DNA of 64,000 nucleotides, from NCBI GenBank assembly GCA_028284365.1, contig JANQRW010000048.1, positions 28,259-92,258 of the forward strand. The letters are read 5' to 3'. This document shows, piece by piece, positions 56,557 through 64,000 of the stretch (positions are counted from its first letter, which is position 1; the number at the start of each line of letters is the position of its first letter). Under the pieces are notes generated by a model. That model was not told where the DNA came from, searched no databases, and was given only the letters and a program-made list of their open reading frames with translations. This stretch comes from Marinicella sp. (lineage in GTDB: Bacteria; Pseudomonadota; Gammaproteobacteria; Xanthomonadales; Marinicellaceae). The position numbers and the translations under genes were made by a program.

Positions 56557-57114
56557 TCATTCATTCATTCTTGCTCTCAACAACTCAATTGACTCCTCTA
56601 CCCATTCCACATTTGCACCCACTTTTTTCACTCCCAACATCAACGTTAAATTAGGATAGAATTCTTCCTCACTTAAATCATGCGGGTAATTGGGGTATCT
56701 CAATTTTGTCTGCACCTGAATTGACACCAAGGCCTGATGCCATTCACGCATGCGCATTAATAAATCTTGTAAGAATTTTAAACGTTGTTGATCATTATCC
56801 AAACTGCCTAAAAAATAAGTTTGAGCCAGATAAGCCAGTTTTTCGGTATGAATCATGGGGCCATCAGTTAACCAAGCAATCAATGCCAGTTTTCCAGCAG
56901 CAGTGGTCTGGTAAATTTTTTTATTAGGACCTTTATCAGAAGGTGTTTCCTGAACAGTTAACAAACCTTCATCGGTCAATTTTTTTAGCTGCGGATATAT
57001 TTGCGAAAGTTTTGCAGCCCAAAAGTTACTGAATACATGATCAAACATCTGCTTAACATCGTAACCACTTTTGGGCCGCTGTAAAACGCCTAATAAAATA
57101 TGTTTTAAACTCAA
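56557..57114 (-). CDS. PadR family transcriptional regulator
   Basis: 185-residue regulator. N-terminal winged helix: MSLKHILLGVLQRPKSGYDVKQMFD, FWAAKLSQIYPQLKKLTDEGLL, and the C-terminal helical PadR C domain (residues 95-175). It begins 9 bp after the membrane gene and is probably co-transcribed with it. Paired palindromes upstream of that gene suggest autoregulation of the pair. Confidence 0.92.
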   Translation of the reverse strand: MSLKHILLGVLQRPKSGYDVKQMFDHVFSNFWAAKLSQIYPQLKKLTDEGLLTVQETPSDKGPNKKIYQTTAAGKLALIAWLTDGPMIHTEKLAYLAQTYFLGSLDNDQQRLKFLQDLLMRMREWHQALVSIQVQTKLRYPNYPHDLSEEEFYPNLTLMLGVKKVGANVEWVEESIELLRARMNE

Positions 57115-57123
57115 TGCTATGTC

Positions 57124-57852
57124 CTAAGCTGGAATTTCCTTGAATTTTTTTTGGTAGTGTCGACGCCAAAGTACAGAAGCAGGAATCCCAATAATTGTTG
57201 GTAAAACCCATGGTATCACAGCAACCCATCCGGTCAAGCCTATATCAAACATGCGGGTCATACCAAACACTGCAAAAGCAGTATGAAAGGCAATGCCTGC
57301 ACCTATCATTGAACCTAAGTGTTCATAAAGCCATGCCCTTTTGCTGGTTTGTTCACCTTTCATGTAATTTAACATACCCCAACCGGTTGTTAAGCCCACA
57401 GGACTCAAAGCCAGTAACACCAATTTCGCATCAGGTTTATAAACCAACGCATAAAAAATAATCCACACACTCAACAAAATACTTAGATAAGCCATTGATT
57501 TCATAAATGGGGTCGCCAATTGAGTGACATCAGTTTTATGCTTTAAAACTGCAACTGCATATACAGTAACTACATAAGTCACCAAAGACAAATAGCCAAG
57601 AAACATAATGAAGGCATAACTATTAGGATGAGTAAATAAGTATTCTTCAGCTGCCATCAGTTTGGGTACGTACATCAGAATCCCCAAAAAGGCTGTCATG
57701 AGAACAACACGAGCCAACCACACCCAGAAAACACCAACTTTTCTGTGCAAAGGACTGCCTTTCTTACTCAAAATTGGAATCCAATACAAGAACAAACCAA
57801 CAAAGCCACCTATTATGTGAATGTTTCTGAAAACACCATGCAACCAATCCAT
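57124..57852 (-). CDS. Membrane protein partner of PadR, DUF2306-like
   Basis: Polytopic membrane protein of about 242 residues with about seven hydrophobic segments (GGFVGLFLYWIPIL, LVTYVVTVYAVAVL, YLSILLSVWIIFYALVY, WVAVIPWVLPTIIG). It recalls DUF2306 membrane proteins of unknown function. The ATG at 57852 is preferred because GAGG lies 6 nt before it; ATGs four codons upstream remain possible. It heads an operon with the PadR regulator, so it may be an efflux or stress membrane protein. Confidence 0.65.
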   Translation of the reverse strand: MDWLHGVFRNIHIIGGFVGLFLYWIPILSKKGSPLHRKVGVFWVWLARVVLMTAFLGILMYVPKLMAAEEYLFTHPNSYAFIMFLGYLSLVTYVVTVYAVAVLKHKTDVTQLATPFMKSMAYLSILLSVWIIFYALVYKPDAKLVLLALSPVGLTTGWGMLNYMKGEQTSKRAWLYEHLGSMIGAGIAFHTAFAVFGMTRMFDIGLTGWVAVIPWVLPTIIGIPASVLWRRHYQKKFKEIPA

Positions 57853-57867
57853 CATCAACCTCATCTA

Positions 57868-57912
57868 CTATATAAATTATTATATAGAATACTATATAAG
57901 TACTGATATAGT
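57868..57912. promoter_or_regulatory. Paired palindromes, putative PadR operator
   Basis: Two perfect inverted repeats sit just upstream of the PadR operon: CTATATAA-ATTA-TTATATAG (57868-57887) and ACTATAT-8 nt-ATATAGT (57891-57912). Tandem dyads of this kind next to the regulator's own operon fit binding by a dimeric PadR protein. Confidence 0.55.
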
Positions 57913-57999
57913 CAATAAGCACCCATTAAAAAATGACTCATGGCATACCCAGTGTTCATTCACACATCAAATGATGGTTTTGCGTTATCATAAGCACCT

Positions 58000-60021
58000 A
58001 TGGAAACAGTCAATTTACAAATCAAAAAATCGGCCAAGCTATTTGAAATCATGAGCCCATTTAAACCGGCTGGTGATCAACCACAGGCCATCGAAAAACT
58101 ATCTCAAGGCTTTAGGGACGGACTGAAGGCGCAAACTTTATTGGGGGTTACCGGCTCAGGTAAAACTTTTACCATTGCGCACATGATCAACAAAGTACAA
58201 AAGACCACCATGATCATGGCACACAACAAAACCCTGGCCGCGCAACTTTATTCAGAATTCAAAGAGTTTTTCCCCAACAATGCGGTTGAGTATTTTGTTT
58301 CCTATTACGATTATTATCAACCAGAAGCTTATGTACCAGCGACAGATTTATATATAGAAAAAGATGCATCGATCAACGAGTACATCGAACAAATGCGACT
58401 CTCCGCCACAAAATCATTGATGGAGCGCCAGGATGTGATTATTGTTGCAACGGTTTCAGCCATTTACGGATTGGGTGATCCACAATCCTATCTGCAGATG
58501 TTGATTTCGTTGAATGTCGGCGATACCATTGATCAAAGAACTTTACTGCGCCGACTCGCGGAGTTGCAATACAGCCGCAATGACATCATTTTAGAACGCA
58601 GCACCTTCAGAGTCAGGGGTGAAGTGATTGACGTGTTCCCAGCAGACTCTGAGAAAGCAGCTGTGCGTATTGAAATGTTTGATGATGAAATCGAATCACT
58701 GAGTTATTTCGACCCTTTAACCGGTAACAAAATCAGTGACGAAGAACAAATCAATATCTTTCCAACCTCACACTATGCAACTCCCAGAGAAAGAATCCTC
58801 AATGCCATCAATAACATACGAGAAGAACTTAAAGACAGATTAAAATTATTATATGATGAAAACCGCTTGATTGAAGCACAGCGTTTAGAACAACGAACGC
58901 TGTACGATTTAGAAATGATGCAGGAATTGGGTTATTGTAACGGCATCGAAAACTATTCCAGACACTTAACTGGCCTACCTCCAGGACACCCTCCTCCCTG
59001 CCTCTTTGATTATCTGCCCAGTGATGCCTTATTGGTGGTTGATGAATCGCATGTGACCATTCCACAAATAGGTGCCATGTACAAAGGTGATCGATCACGC
59101 AAAGAGAACTTAGTACGTTTTGGTTTTCGCTTACCTTGCGCATTAGATAACCGGCCTTTAAAGTTTGAAGAATGGGAACAACGCACACCACGTATGGTAT
59201 TCGTATCGGCCACCCCAAGTAAATACGAAGCAGAAAACCAGGCACAAATCGTGGAACAAATCGTTAGACCCACTGGTTTGATTGATCCCACCATTGAAGT
59301 ACGCCCAGTAGCAACCCAAGTAGATGATTTGTTATCTGAAATCAACCAACGAGTTAAACTCCAGGAACGCATACTGGTCACTACCTTAACCAAACGCATG
59401 AGTGAGGATCTAACCGATTACCTGGCCGACAAAGGTGTTAAAGTCAGGTATTTACATTCGGAAATTGATACTGTGGAACGGGTTGAAATTATCCGCGACC
59501 TACGCAAAGGTGTATTCGATGTTTTGGTTGGCATCAATTTATTGCGTGAGGGTCTGGACATGCCAGAGGTATCATTGGTGGCTATTTTGGATGCCGACAA
59601 GCAAGGTTTTCTGCGTTCTACCAGTTCACTGATCCAAACCATTGGCCGTGCCAGTCGAAACCTAAACGGTAAAGCCATTTTATATGGTGACAAAATCACT
59701 GCTGCTATGGAAGTTGCTATTGGTGAAACCGAACGGCGCAGGCAGAAACAAATCGACCACAACACAGCATATGGAATCACCCCAAAATCAGTGGTCAGAA
59801 AAATTCACGATCTGCAAGAAGCCTACGAACAAAACGACCAGCGGCAACTGGTCAAAATTGCCGAAGACAAAACCCAATATGCAGGTAAAAAAGCCAAAGA
59901 ACTCGGCACTTTACTGAAAAAGCTGGAAAAACAAATGAAACAGCATGCTGCAGACCTGGAGTTCGAAAAAGCTGCTGATTTACGTGATGAGATTGAACGC
60001 ATTAAAGCAGCAATTTTTTAA
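58000..60021 (+). CDS. uvrB: Excinuclease ABC subunit UvrB
   Basis: DNA damage-verification helicase of nucleotide excision repair. 673 residues: Walker [12 protein letters not shown], the beta-hairpin [32 protein letters not shown], the helicase DEAD-type VVDESHV, motif [11 protein letters not shown] and a C-terminal UVR domain ([22 protein letters not shown]). The [20 protein letters not shown] is kept, since family members start just before FKP-GDQP. No LexA-type box (CTGT-8-ACAG) was seen in the 150 bp upstream. Confidence 0.96.
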   Translation: METVNLQIKKSAKLFEIMSPFKPAGDQPQAIEKLSQGFRDGLKAQTLLGVTGSGKTFTIAHMINKVQKTTMIMAHNKTLAAQLYSEFKEFFPNNAVEYFVSYYDYYQPEAYVPATDLYIEKDASINEYIEQMRLSATKSLMERQDVIIVATVSAIYGLGDPQSYLQMLISLNVGDTIDQRTLLRRLAELQYSRNDIILERSTFRVRGEVIDVFPADSEKAAVRIEMFDDEIESLSYFDPLTGNKISDEEQINIFPTSHYATPRERILNAINNIREELKDRLKLLYDENRLIEAQRLEQRTLYDLEMMQELGYCNGIENYSRHLTGLPPGHPPPCLFDYLPSDALLVVDESHVTIPQIGAMYKGDRSRKENLVRFGFRLPCALDNRPLKFEEWEQRTPRMVFVSATPSKYEAENQAQIVEQIVRPTGLIDPTIEVRPVATQVDDLLSEINQRVKLQERILVTTLTKRMSEDLTDYLADKGVKVRYLHSEIDTVERVEIIRDLRKGVFDVLVGINLLREGLDMPEVSLVAILDADKQGFLRSTSSLIQTIGRASRNLNGKAILYGDKITAAMEVAIGETERRRQKQIDHNTAYGITPKSVVRKIHDLQEAYEQNDQRQLVKIAEDKTQYAGKKAKELGTLLKKLEKQMKQHAADLEFEKAADLRDEIERIKAAIF

Positions 60022-60075
60022 ATAGTAACCCCATTGTCGCCATCGTCCGACAGCATTAAGCACATGATGTGTCAT

Positions 60076-60470
60076 AGGAGAGCTGCTGAGCAACTCGGCC
60101 GACACACACGGTTAGGCAGAGAATGAAATTAAAACGGTTTTGCAAAGCAACGAAGCTTTAATTTAAGAACGATCAGCCGTGAACAAAGCTGCGTCAGACA
60201 GGGTAAGAACAGGCAATGAAAGTATGGCGGTTTGGCAGCATGCCATGAAGCCTTACTTGAATGCCGTAGCTCGTACGAAATCACAAGTCATACTCGTTGC
60301 TGTCGCTTTTAAATCTGTAGGAAACAGATTTAAATGACGCCTATAGGGATATAGGTGTGCTGCAGGATAGCCAATGGCGTATTTGCGATTTTTACCTAAG
60401 TAAAAGAAGCATAGGCGAAATGGCGTAATCCGAGTTTGGATCGGAAGCGTTAGCTCCAAGAGTATTCCTT
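60076..60470 (+). repeat. Dispersed structured repeat, full-length copy (R3)
   Basis: Begins AGGAGAGCTGCTGAGC and ends AAGAGTATTCCTT, so both ends read roughly AGGA(A/G). Inside lie several strong hairpins: TTTAAATCTGT-AGGAA-ACAGATTTAAA (11 bp, near 60310), TGGCA-GCA-TGCCA, and CCTATAGGGATATAGG. The first ~150 bp and other modules match R1/R5, and the terminal ~90 bp resemble R4. It fills the whole gap from uvrB to the small membrane gene (60022-60471) and ends one base before that gene's stop codon. No gene is visible in it; the antisense frame 60253-60459 is only the reading of the repeat. Confidence 0.85.
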
Positions 60471-60471
60471 G

Positions 60472-60687
60472 TTACTTTTCATTGTCATTTTGTTTGTTAT
60501 GCTCAAAATTTTCTTTGCGTATTTTCACTAAAAATTTAACTGCCAATACCAAAAGCAAAAGAATACCGATCAGCACCAACCCTATGACCCAAATCCCTGC
60601 CACAGAATCAATACCCGTAGTGGCATATGAAACCTGACCTGTCAATACAAAAAACAAGCATATGATTACTTTTGATAGTGATTTCAT
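60472..60687 (-). CDS. Small exported single-pass membrane protein
   Basis: 71 residues with signal-like N-terminus (KSLSKVIICLFFVLTGQVSYA), a second helix (IWVIGLVLIGILLLLVLAVKFLV) and a charged tail. The ATG at 60687 with GAGG 6-7 nt upstream is preferred to a TTG two codons before. No function known. Its stop abuts repeat R3. Confidence 0.55.
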   Translation of the reverse strand: MKSLSKVIICLFFVLTGQVSYATTGIDSVAGIWVIGLVLIGILLLLVLAVKFLVKIRKENFEHNKQNDNEK

Positions 60688-60813
60688 GGACAACCTCTAA
60701 CAGCTTTTAAAAAAAATACATTGCCAGATAAACGACAACCCTCATAAAACTTTCCCAAAGGCCCAATCAGAAATTACTTCATTGGTACTTTGTTTTCCAT
60801 ACGGTTTTGATCA

Positions 60814-61233
60814 CTATCCACCAAATATCGCAAATACTTCGGCTCCTGTCATGTCTTTGGTTTCATTCGCGAAACAATAGTAACTGGGTTTTTCATCAAT
60901 AAAAACCTGATGATCAAAATTCAAGTCGGACTCAATGTTTAACAAACCTGCCGACACGATGTATTGACCCGATTCTTTCAATCGATAAAACAATGCAGTG
61001 CCACAAGCCTGACAAAAACCCCTTTCCGCCCACTCTGAAGAATCATAGGTTTTCAAATCAGATCCACCTTCAACCTCAACCGCAGTACCACAGTCAACTG
61101 CCATCCAGGGACCACCGTTCCACTGACGACACATACTACAGTGACATGCGCCCACATTTGCGCTGGCGGTGCTGGTGCTTAACTTCACTGAACCGCATAA
61201 GCATTGTCCTTTGGCTTTGGCTAATTCACTCAT
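60814..61233 (-). CDS. GFA family (DUF636) zinc protein
   Basis: 139-residue glutathione-dependent formaldehyde-activating (GFA/CENP-V) type protein. Zinc cysteines: GQCLCGSVKL, ACHCSMCRQWNGGPW and FCQACGTALFY. Most bacterial members have no proven formaldehyde role; this one is best called a GFA-family protein. A CTCAAAA/TTTTGAG hairpin surrounds its ribosome site. Confidence 0.85.
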   Translation of the reverse strand: MSELAKAKGQCLCGSVKLSTSTASANVGACHCSMCRQWNGGPWMAVDCGTAVEVEGGSDLKTYDSSEWAERGFCQACGTALFYRLKESGQYIVSAGLLNIESDLNFDHQVFIDEKPSYYCFANETKDMTGAEVFAIFGG

Positions 61234-61298
61234 GTTTTTACCTCAAAAAATTGTTTTGAGTAAATTTTAACTTAAAACAAAACACCGCGCAGCCAGAT

Positions 61299-63461
61299 TC
61301 AAGTGCCGTTACCATCTTTCTTGGTTTTATCTTTTTTTGATTTAAACAAGCCTTCCAATAAATCACGTTTCAACGCGTCTTTTTTGGCTTCTTTTTTTTC
61401 TTTCTCGGTTAACTCTTTGGGCTGTCCACCATCTTGATTGGGAGTTTTATCACCCTTCTTTTTACCTAAAATGGCATCAAACAAATCTTCCTTAAGCTCT
61501 TCTTTTTTCTCATCAATTTTAGATTTTTGAGTTTCCACTAGCAGTTGTGCCACATCAATTGAGACTGATGGTGATAATAAGTCCCCTTTAAGCGAGACTG
61601 GAATGCGCGTATTGATGAGTTTTTCAAACCTAGAATCCAAAACACCTTCTGGAATGTTTGTCAGCATAGGTTTAATAGTGCCTTTAATGGTCTGTGAAGC
61701 CAAGTCAATTTCAACATCACCTTTAAGCTCAAAATAAGGAGAATTCAATTTCAATGTGTTGGTCTTCAATACCCCATTATTGATATCTGCATCAATTTCC
61801 ATCAAACCAAAAGCCGTTTTTAAATCTGCATTGCTTGCAGCTGCCTCGGTTTTATTGAGCAAGCTCAAACTCTGCTGCATAATTTGGAACACATCTATGC
61901 CAACAACATCACCATCGGTCAGGCGATATGACATCCGACCATTGGCTGTTTGAAGTGGGTTTTCACTGAATGGTTGATCTATTTTAATATCAGCATTGAG
62001 CTGGCCCAAACCCGTTAGGTAATCTGTACCGATTAAATCTGTTAGCAAATTTCCAGCTTGAAAGTCTTGCATGTTATGAGTAATTTGCAGCTTTTCGGTG
62101 GCGCTGTCTGGTTGAAGCTTAAGCTCAGTCCTGATCAAACCTTGATAAAAGTCTGCCCGCAGCGGTTCTATCGTTAGATTTTTACCCTGAGTCTTTATGT
62201 TTAAAGTGATGTCATCAAGGTTGACCCCAGCAGCTATCAATTGCTGCATTTTTATTTGACCAGAAAGATTCCCAAAATCAATGTCACCAGATCCAGACGA
62301 GCCTGAGTTGTTGCCAGAAGAATCTGCTGGCAAGTAATGATCTAAATTTAACTCATCAATGGAGAGGTTAAATTGGCCTCGCAATTGGCTCAATTGACGA
62401 ATGTCAATATCACCACTGATGTCTGATTCATCTAAGTTAAAACTCAAATCATTCAACTGCAAACGGTCACCCACCATAGACCATTGGCTTTTCCCAGAAA
62501 ATTGACTATCAGCTTCATTCTCCAATGGTGAACCCAAGTCAGTAAACAATTCTGTCAGTGAAAAACCATCAACCACAAGTTGGCCGCTAAGTGACATATT
62601 GGTACTCAACTGCTGTCCAATCACCGATGTGCTTAAATTCATGGCTCCAAACTGTAACTTCAGGTCATTAAAATTCAAGGTATCTTGAGGTAAATCAATG
62701 ACCGCTTTTGGTGCCACGTCTAAAGATAATGGTACTGAAGCTTGATGACCTGAAAAGTTTAAATTATTAAATTCCATAACCATTCCAACACCTTCAGCTA
62801 AACCTGATGCTTGCCATGCAGCTTTTAACTCACCTGATATCTCCTCTTCAGAGATAACCACATCAGCATGCAATGACATGGCCGTGTTTCGATCACTTTT
62901 AATCGCCTCACTATCAAATTTCAAATCTGTCAATTTTACTTCGAGGTCAGCACCGGCATCTTTATAATTCAGCATTCCATTAGAAATTGAAATACCTCTG
63001 ATCTCTATATCCGTGCTACTTTCAGCGGCGCTTGAACTGTCTTCACCACTGTCAATGTGCTCGATAATTGATTGCCAATTGCTTTTACCTGATTGGGTAA
63101 CCTGCAGATTGATATTTGGCTGTTGTAACTCAATTTGCCCAACTTTGATCTGTTTTTGTAGCAATGGCAAAAGCTTGACCCTAACCGCAATTCGCTCAAC
63201 CTCAGCCAGTGTCTCCCCCTTAAAGCCCTGCTCATTTTTGATACTGACATCATTCAGGTTGATGGCGACCCAAGGAAAGACCGACCACTCGATTGGCCCC
63301 TTCAGCTCCACTTCACGACCAACATTTTCAGCCACCATTTGCTGGATTTCTTGTTTGTGATCATTCGGATCAAAAAACACGGGGAGTAGAATAATAGCGA
63401 GAACCAATAACACAGCTACAAAAGCCACCAAACCCAAAACCCATTTAATTATTTTTTTCAT
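61299..63461 (-). CDS. AsmA family outer membrane/lipid-transport protein
   Basis: 720-residue protein of the AsmA/TamB-like bridge family. N-terminal membrane helix (WVLGLVAFVAVLLVLAIILLPVFFDPNDHKQEI), DUF748-like/AsmA N-terminal stretch with LKGPIEWSVFPWVAINLNDVSI, a long beta-rich middle, and the AsmA C-terminal core (NADIKIDQPFSENPLQTANGRMSYRLTDGDVVGIDV). The tail beyond about residue 650 is Lys/Glu/Asp-rich. Likely spans the periplasm to move phospholipid; the exact substrate is unknown. Confidence 0.85.
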   Translation of the reverse strand: MKKIIKWVLGLVAFVAVLLVLAIILLPVFFDPNDHKQEIQQMVAENVGREVELKGPIEWSVFPWVAINLNDVSIKNEQGFKGETLAEVERIAVRVKLLPLLQKQIKVGQIELQQPNINLQVTQSGKSNWQSIIEHIDSGEDSSSAAESSTDIEIRGISISNGMLNYKDAGADLEVKLTDLKFDSEAIKSDRNTAMSLHADVVISEEEISGELKAAWQASGLAEGVGMVMEFNNLNFSGHQASVPLSLDVAPKAVIDLPQDTLNFNDLKLQFGAMNLSTSVIGQQLSTNMSLSGQLVVDGFSLTELFTDLGSPLENEADSQFSGKSQWSMVGDRLQLNDLSFNLDESDISGDIDIRQLSQLRGQFNLSIDELNLDHYLPADSSGNNSGSSGSGDIDFGNLSGQIKMQQLIAAGVNLDDITLNIKTQGKNLTIEPLRADFYQGLIRTELKLQPDSATEKLQITHNMQDFQAGNLLTDLIGTDYLTGLGQLNADIKIDQPFSENPLQTANGRMSYRLTDGDVVGIDVFQIMQQSLSLLNKTEAAASNADLKTAFGLMEIDADINNGVLKTNTLKLNSPYFELKGDVEIDLASQTIKGTIKPMLTNIPEGVLDSRFEKLINTRIPVSLKGDLLSPSVSIDVAQLLVETQKSKIDEKKEELKEDLFDAILGKKKGDKTPNQDGGQPKELTEKEKKEAKKDALKRDLLEGLFKSKKDKTKKDGNGT

Positions 63462-63563
63462 ACCATCAAATCAAATAACAAATAAACAGGCAATTTAACA
63501 TTTATATACTTAATTTATTGTGAAATAGTACCTCTAAAAGTTAAGAAATTTGAATCCAATATT

Positions 63564-63645
63564 AAGGAATGTCTTTGCGTTTTACGCTTCCGCTCCAAGC
63601 TCACGCAGCACACCTATATCCCTATAGGCGTCATTCAAATTTGAT
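63564..63645 (-). repeat. Dispersed structured repeat, right-end fragment (copy R4)
   Basis: Read on the minus strand it gives ATCAAATTTGAATGACGCCTATAGGGATATAGG... and ends AAAGACATTCCTT, matching the right part of copy R3 and the end of R2. The CCTATA/TATAGG hairpin with four-base loop is present. It starts in the middle of a hairpin arm, so it is truncated. The 100 bp after it (63646-63744) are A/T-rich with no recognised feature. Confidence 0.8.
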
Positions 63646-63744
63646 TAAAATGTTGTCTCACTACACCTGCAACAACATCATTTGTACTTTATTTCATATG
63701 TTATATGTAAATGTTTCTTTTTTCAAAAATAAGGGCGATAAGTT

Positions 63745-64000
63745 AAGGAATACTCTTGCACTTTCTGATTGGCCTACATGGATGTAGGTCTGTCGCGTGA
63801 GTTTGGAACGTAAGTGGCCGCTATCGCTCACGGCTTTTCGCTTATTTCGTTAATGCTTTTTTGCTTCGCAAAACCGCAATAACTTCACTCACTCCCTAAC
63901 CAAGTGCACGCATAACAGCATTCAAGCAAGACTTATTGCCTTTCAGGCAAACCGTCATGCTTTCATTGCTTATGCTGGTCAAGCTGCTCAGCAGCTTTCC
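63745..64000 (-). repeat. Dispersed structured repeat, copy R5 reaching the window edge
   Basis: On the minus strand it reads GGAAAGCTGCTGAGCAG...AAGAGTATTCCTT. It carries the same hairpin modules in order: TTGCC-TGAAA-GGCAA, the GCGGTTTTGCGAAGCAAAA block and CCTACATCCATGTAGG near the end. Its 63914-64000 part matches R1 almost base for base. No coding frame of clear quality lies in it. Confidence 0.8.

Noticed and set aside
56401..56592. 63-codon frame between the aminotransferase and PadR genes
   Set aside because: No ribosome site, no family features, and it overlaps the PadR gene end and the palindromic promoter region.
60253..60459. Frame with AHLYPYRRH in repeat R3, also seen in R4
   Set aside because: The conserved peptide appears only inside the repeat and in R3 is broken by a stop after ATAFK. 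It is better explained by hairpin conservation than by coding, although a decayed small protein cannot be excluded.
1..64000. CRISPR array, prophage or defence island
   Set aside because: No regularly spaced direct repeats, no phage structural genes and no known defence genes were seen anywhere in the window.

Overview
The window is chromosomal DNA from a gammaproteobacterium with low to moderate G+C. Gene order and families (Pseudomonas-like minor pilin cluster beside ribF-ileS-lspA-ispH, the lpt/kds/hpf/ptsN/rapZ block, a suf operon with an Rrf2 regulator and SufU) fit a marine lineage such as Marinicella or a relative. The genus is an inference from gene style, including secreted hydrolases that end in a D-L-I-F-x-x-x-F-E tail. 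No prophage, CRISPR array or complete insertion sequence was seen; the only mobile-looking DNA is short, structured repeats.

Layout. 1-8229 (minus): a continuous array sufR-sufB-sufC-sufD-sufS-sufU, then a membrane protein, a redoxin and parE (cut by the window edge), under one IscR type-1-like operator. 8301-11215: a small accessory island with a repeat fragment, a secreted reprolysin-like metallopeptidase, a CTERM-anchored DUF11-like protein, and a decayed second peptidase copy interrupted by a 148-bp repeat with a short target duplication. 11230-20815: housekeeping genes (ffh, ypjD, corB, an MFS transporter, ispB, tRNA-Ala-Glu-Glu, queD, fur, bamE, rnfH, ratA, smpB). 20828-28243 (minus): minor pilin operon fimT-pilV-pilW-pilX-pilY1-pilY2-pilE. 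28352-35076 (minus): ispH, lspA, ileS, ribF, murJ. 35170-38338 (plus): rpsT, a DUF3391/HD-GYP protein, thyA, folA. 38335-44770 (minus): rapZ, ptsN, hpf, lptB, lptA, lptC, kdsC, kdsD and a Ca/Na antiporter; rpoN is missing from its usual place between lptB and hpf, and a 199-bp element with perfect 19-bp inverted ends separates kdsD from kdsC. 44885-48810: ibaG, murA, an M28 membrane peptidase. 48787-57852 (minus): phytase-like esterase, M14 carboxypeptidase, Kelch lipoprotein, GNAT, thiI, an aminotransferase, and a PadR regulator with its membrane partner. 57913-64000: uvrB, further repeat copies, a small membrane protein, a GFA protein and a large AsmA protein.

The most interesting signals are non-coding. 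One is a dispersed repeat family (at least five copies or fragments) whose hairpins keep their pairing although the bases differ between copies, as expected for selected RNA or single-stranded DNA structure. Others are the kdsD-kdsC inverted-repeat element, and an intrinsic terminator whose left arm holds an extended -10 promoter and whose right arm holds the thyA ribosome-binding site. All functional calls rest on reading the sequence and on family knowledge; no database search was run.
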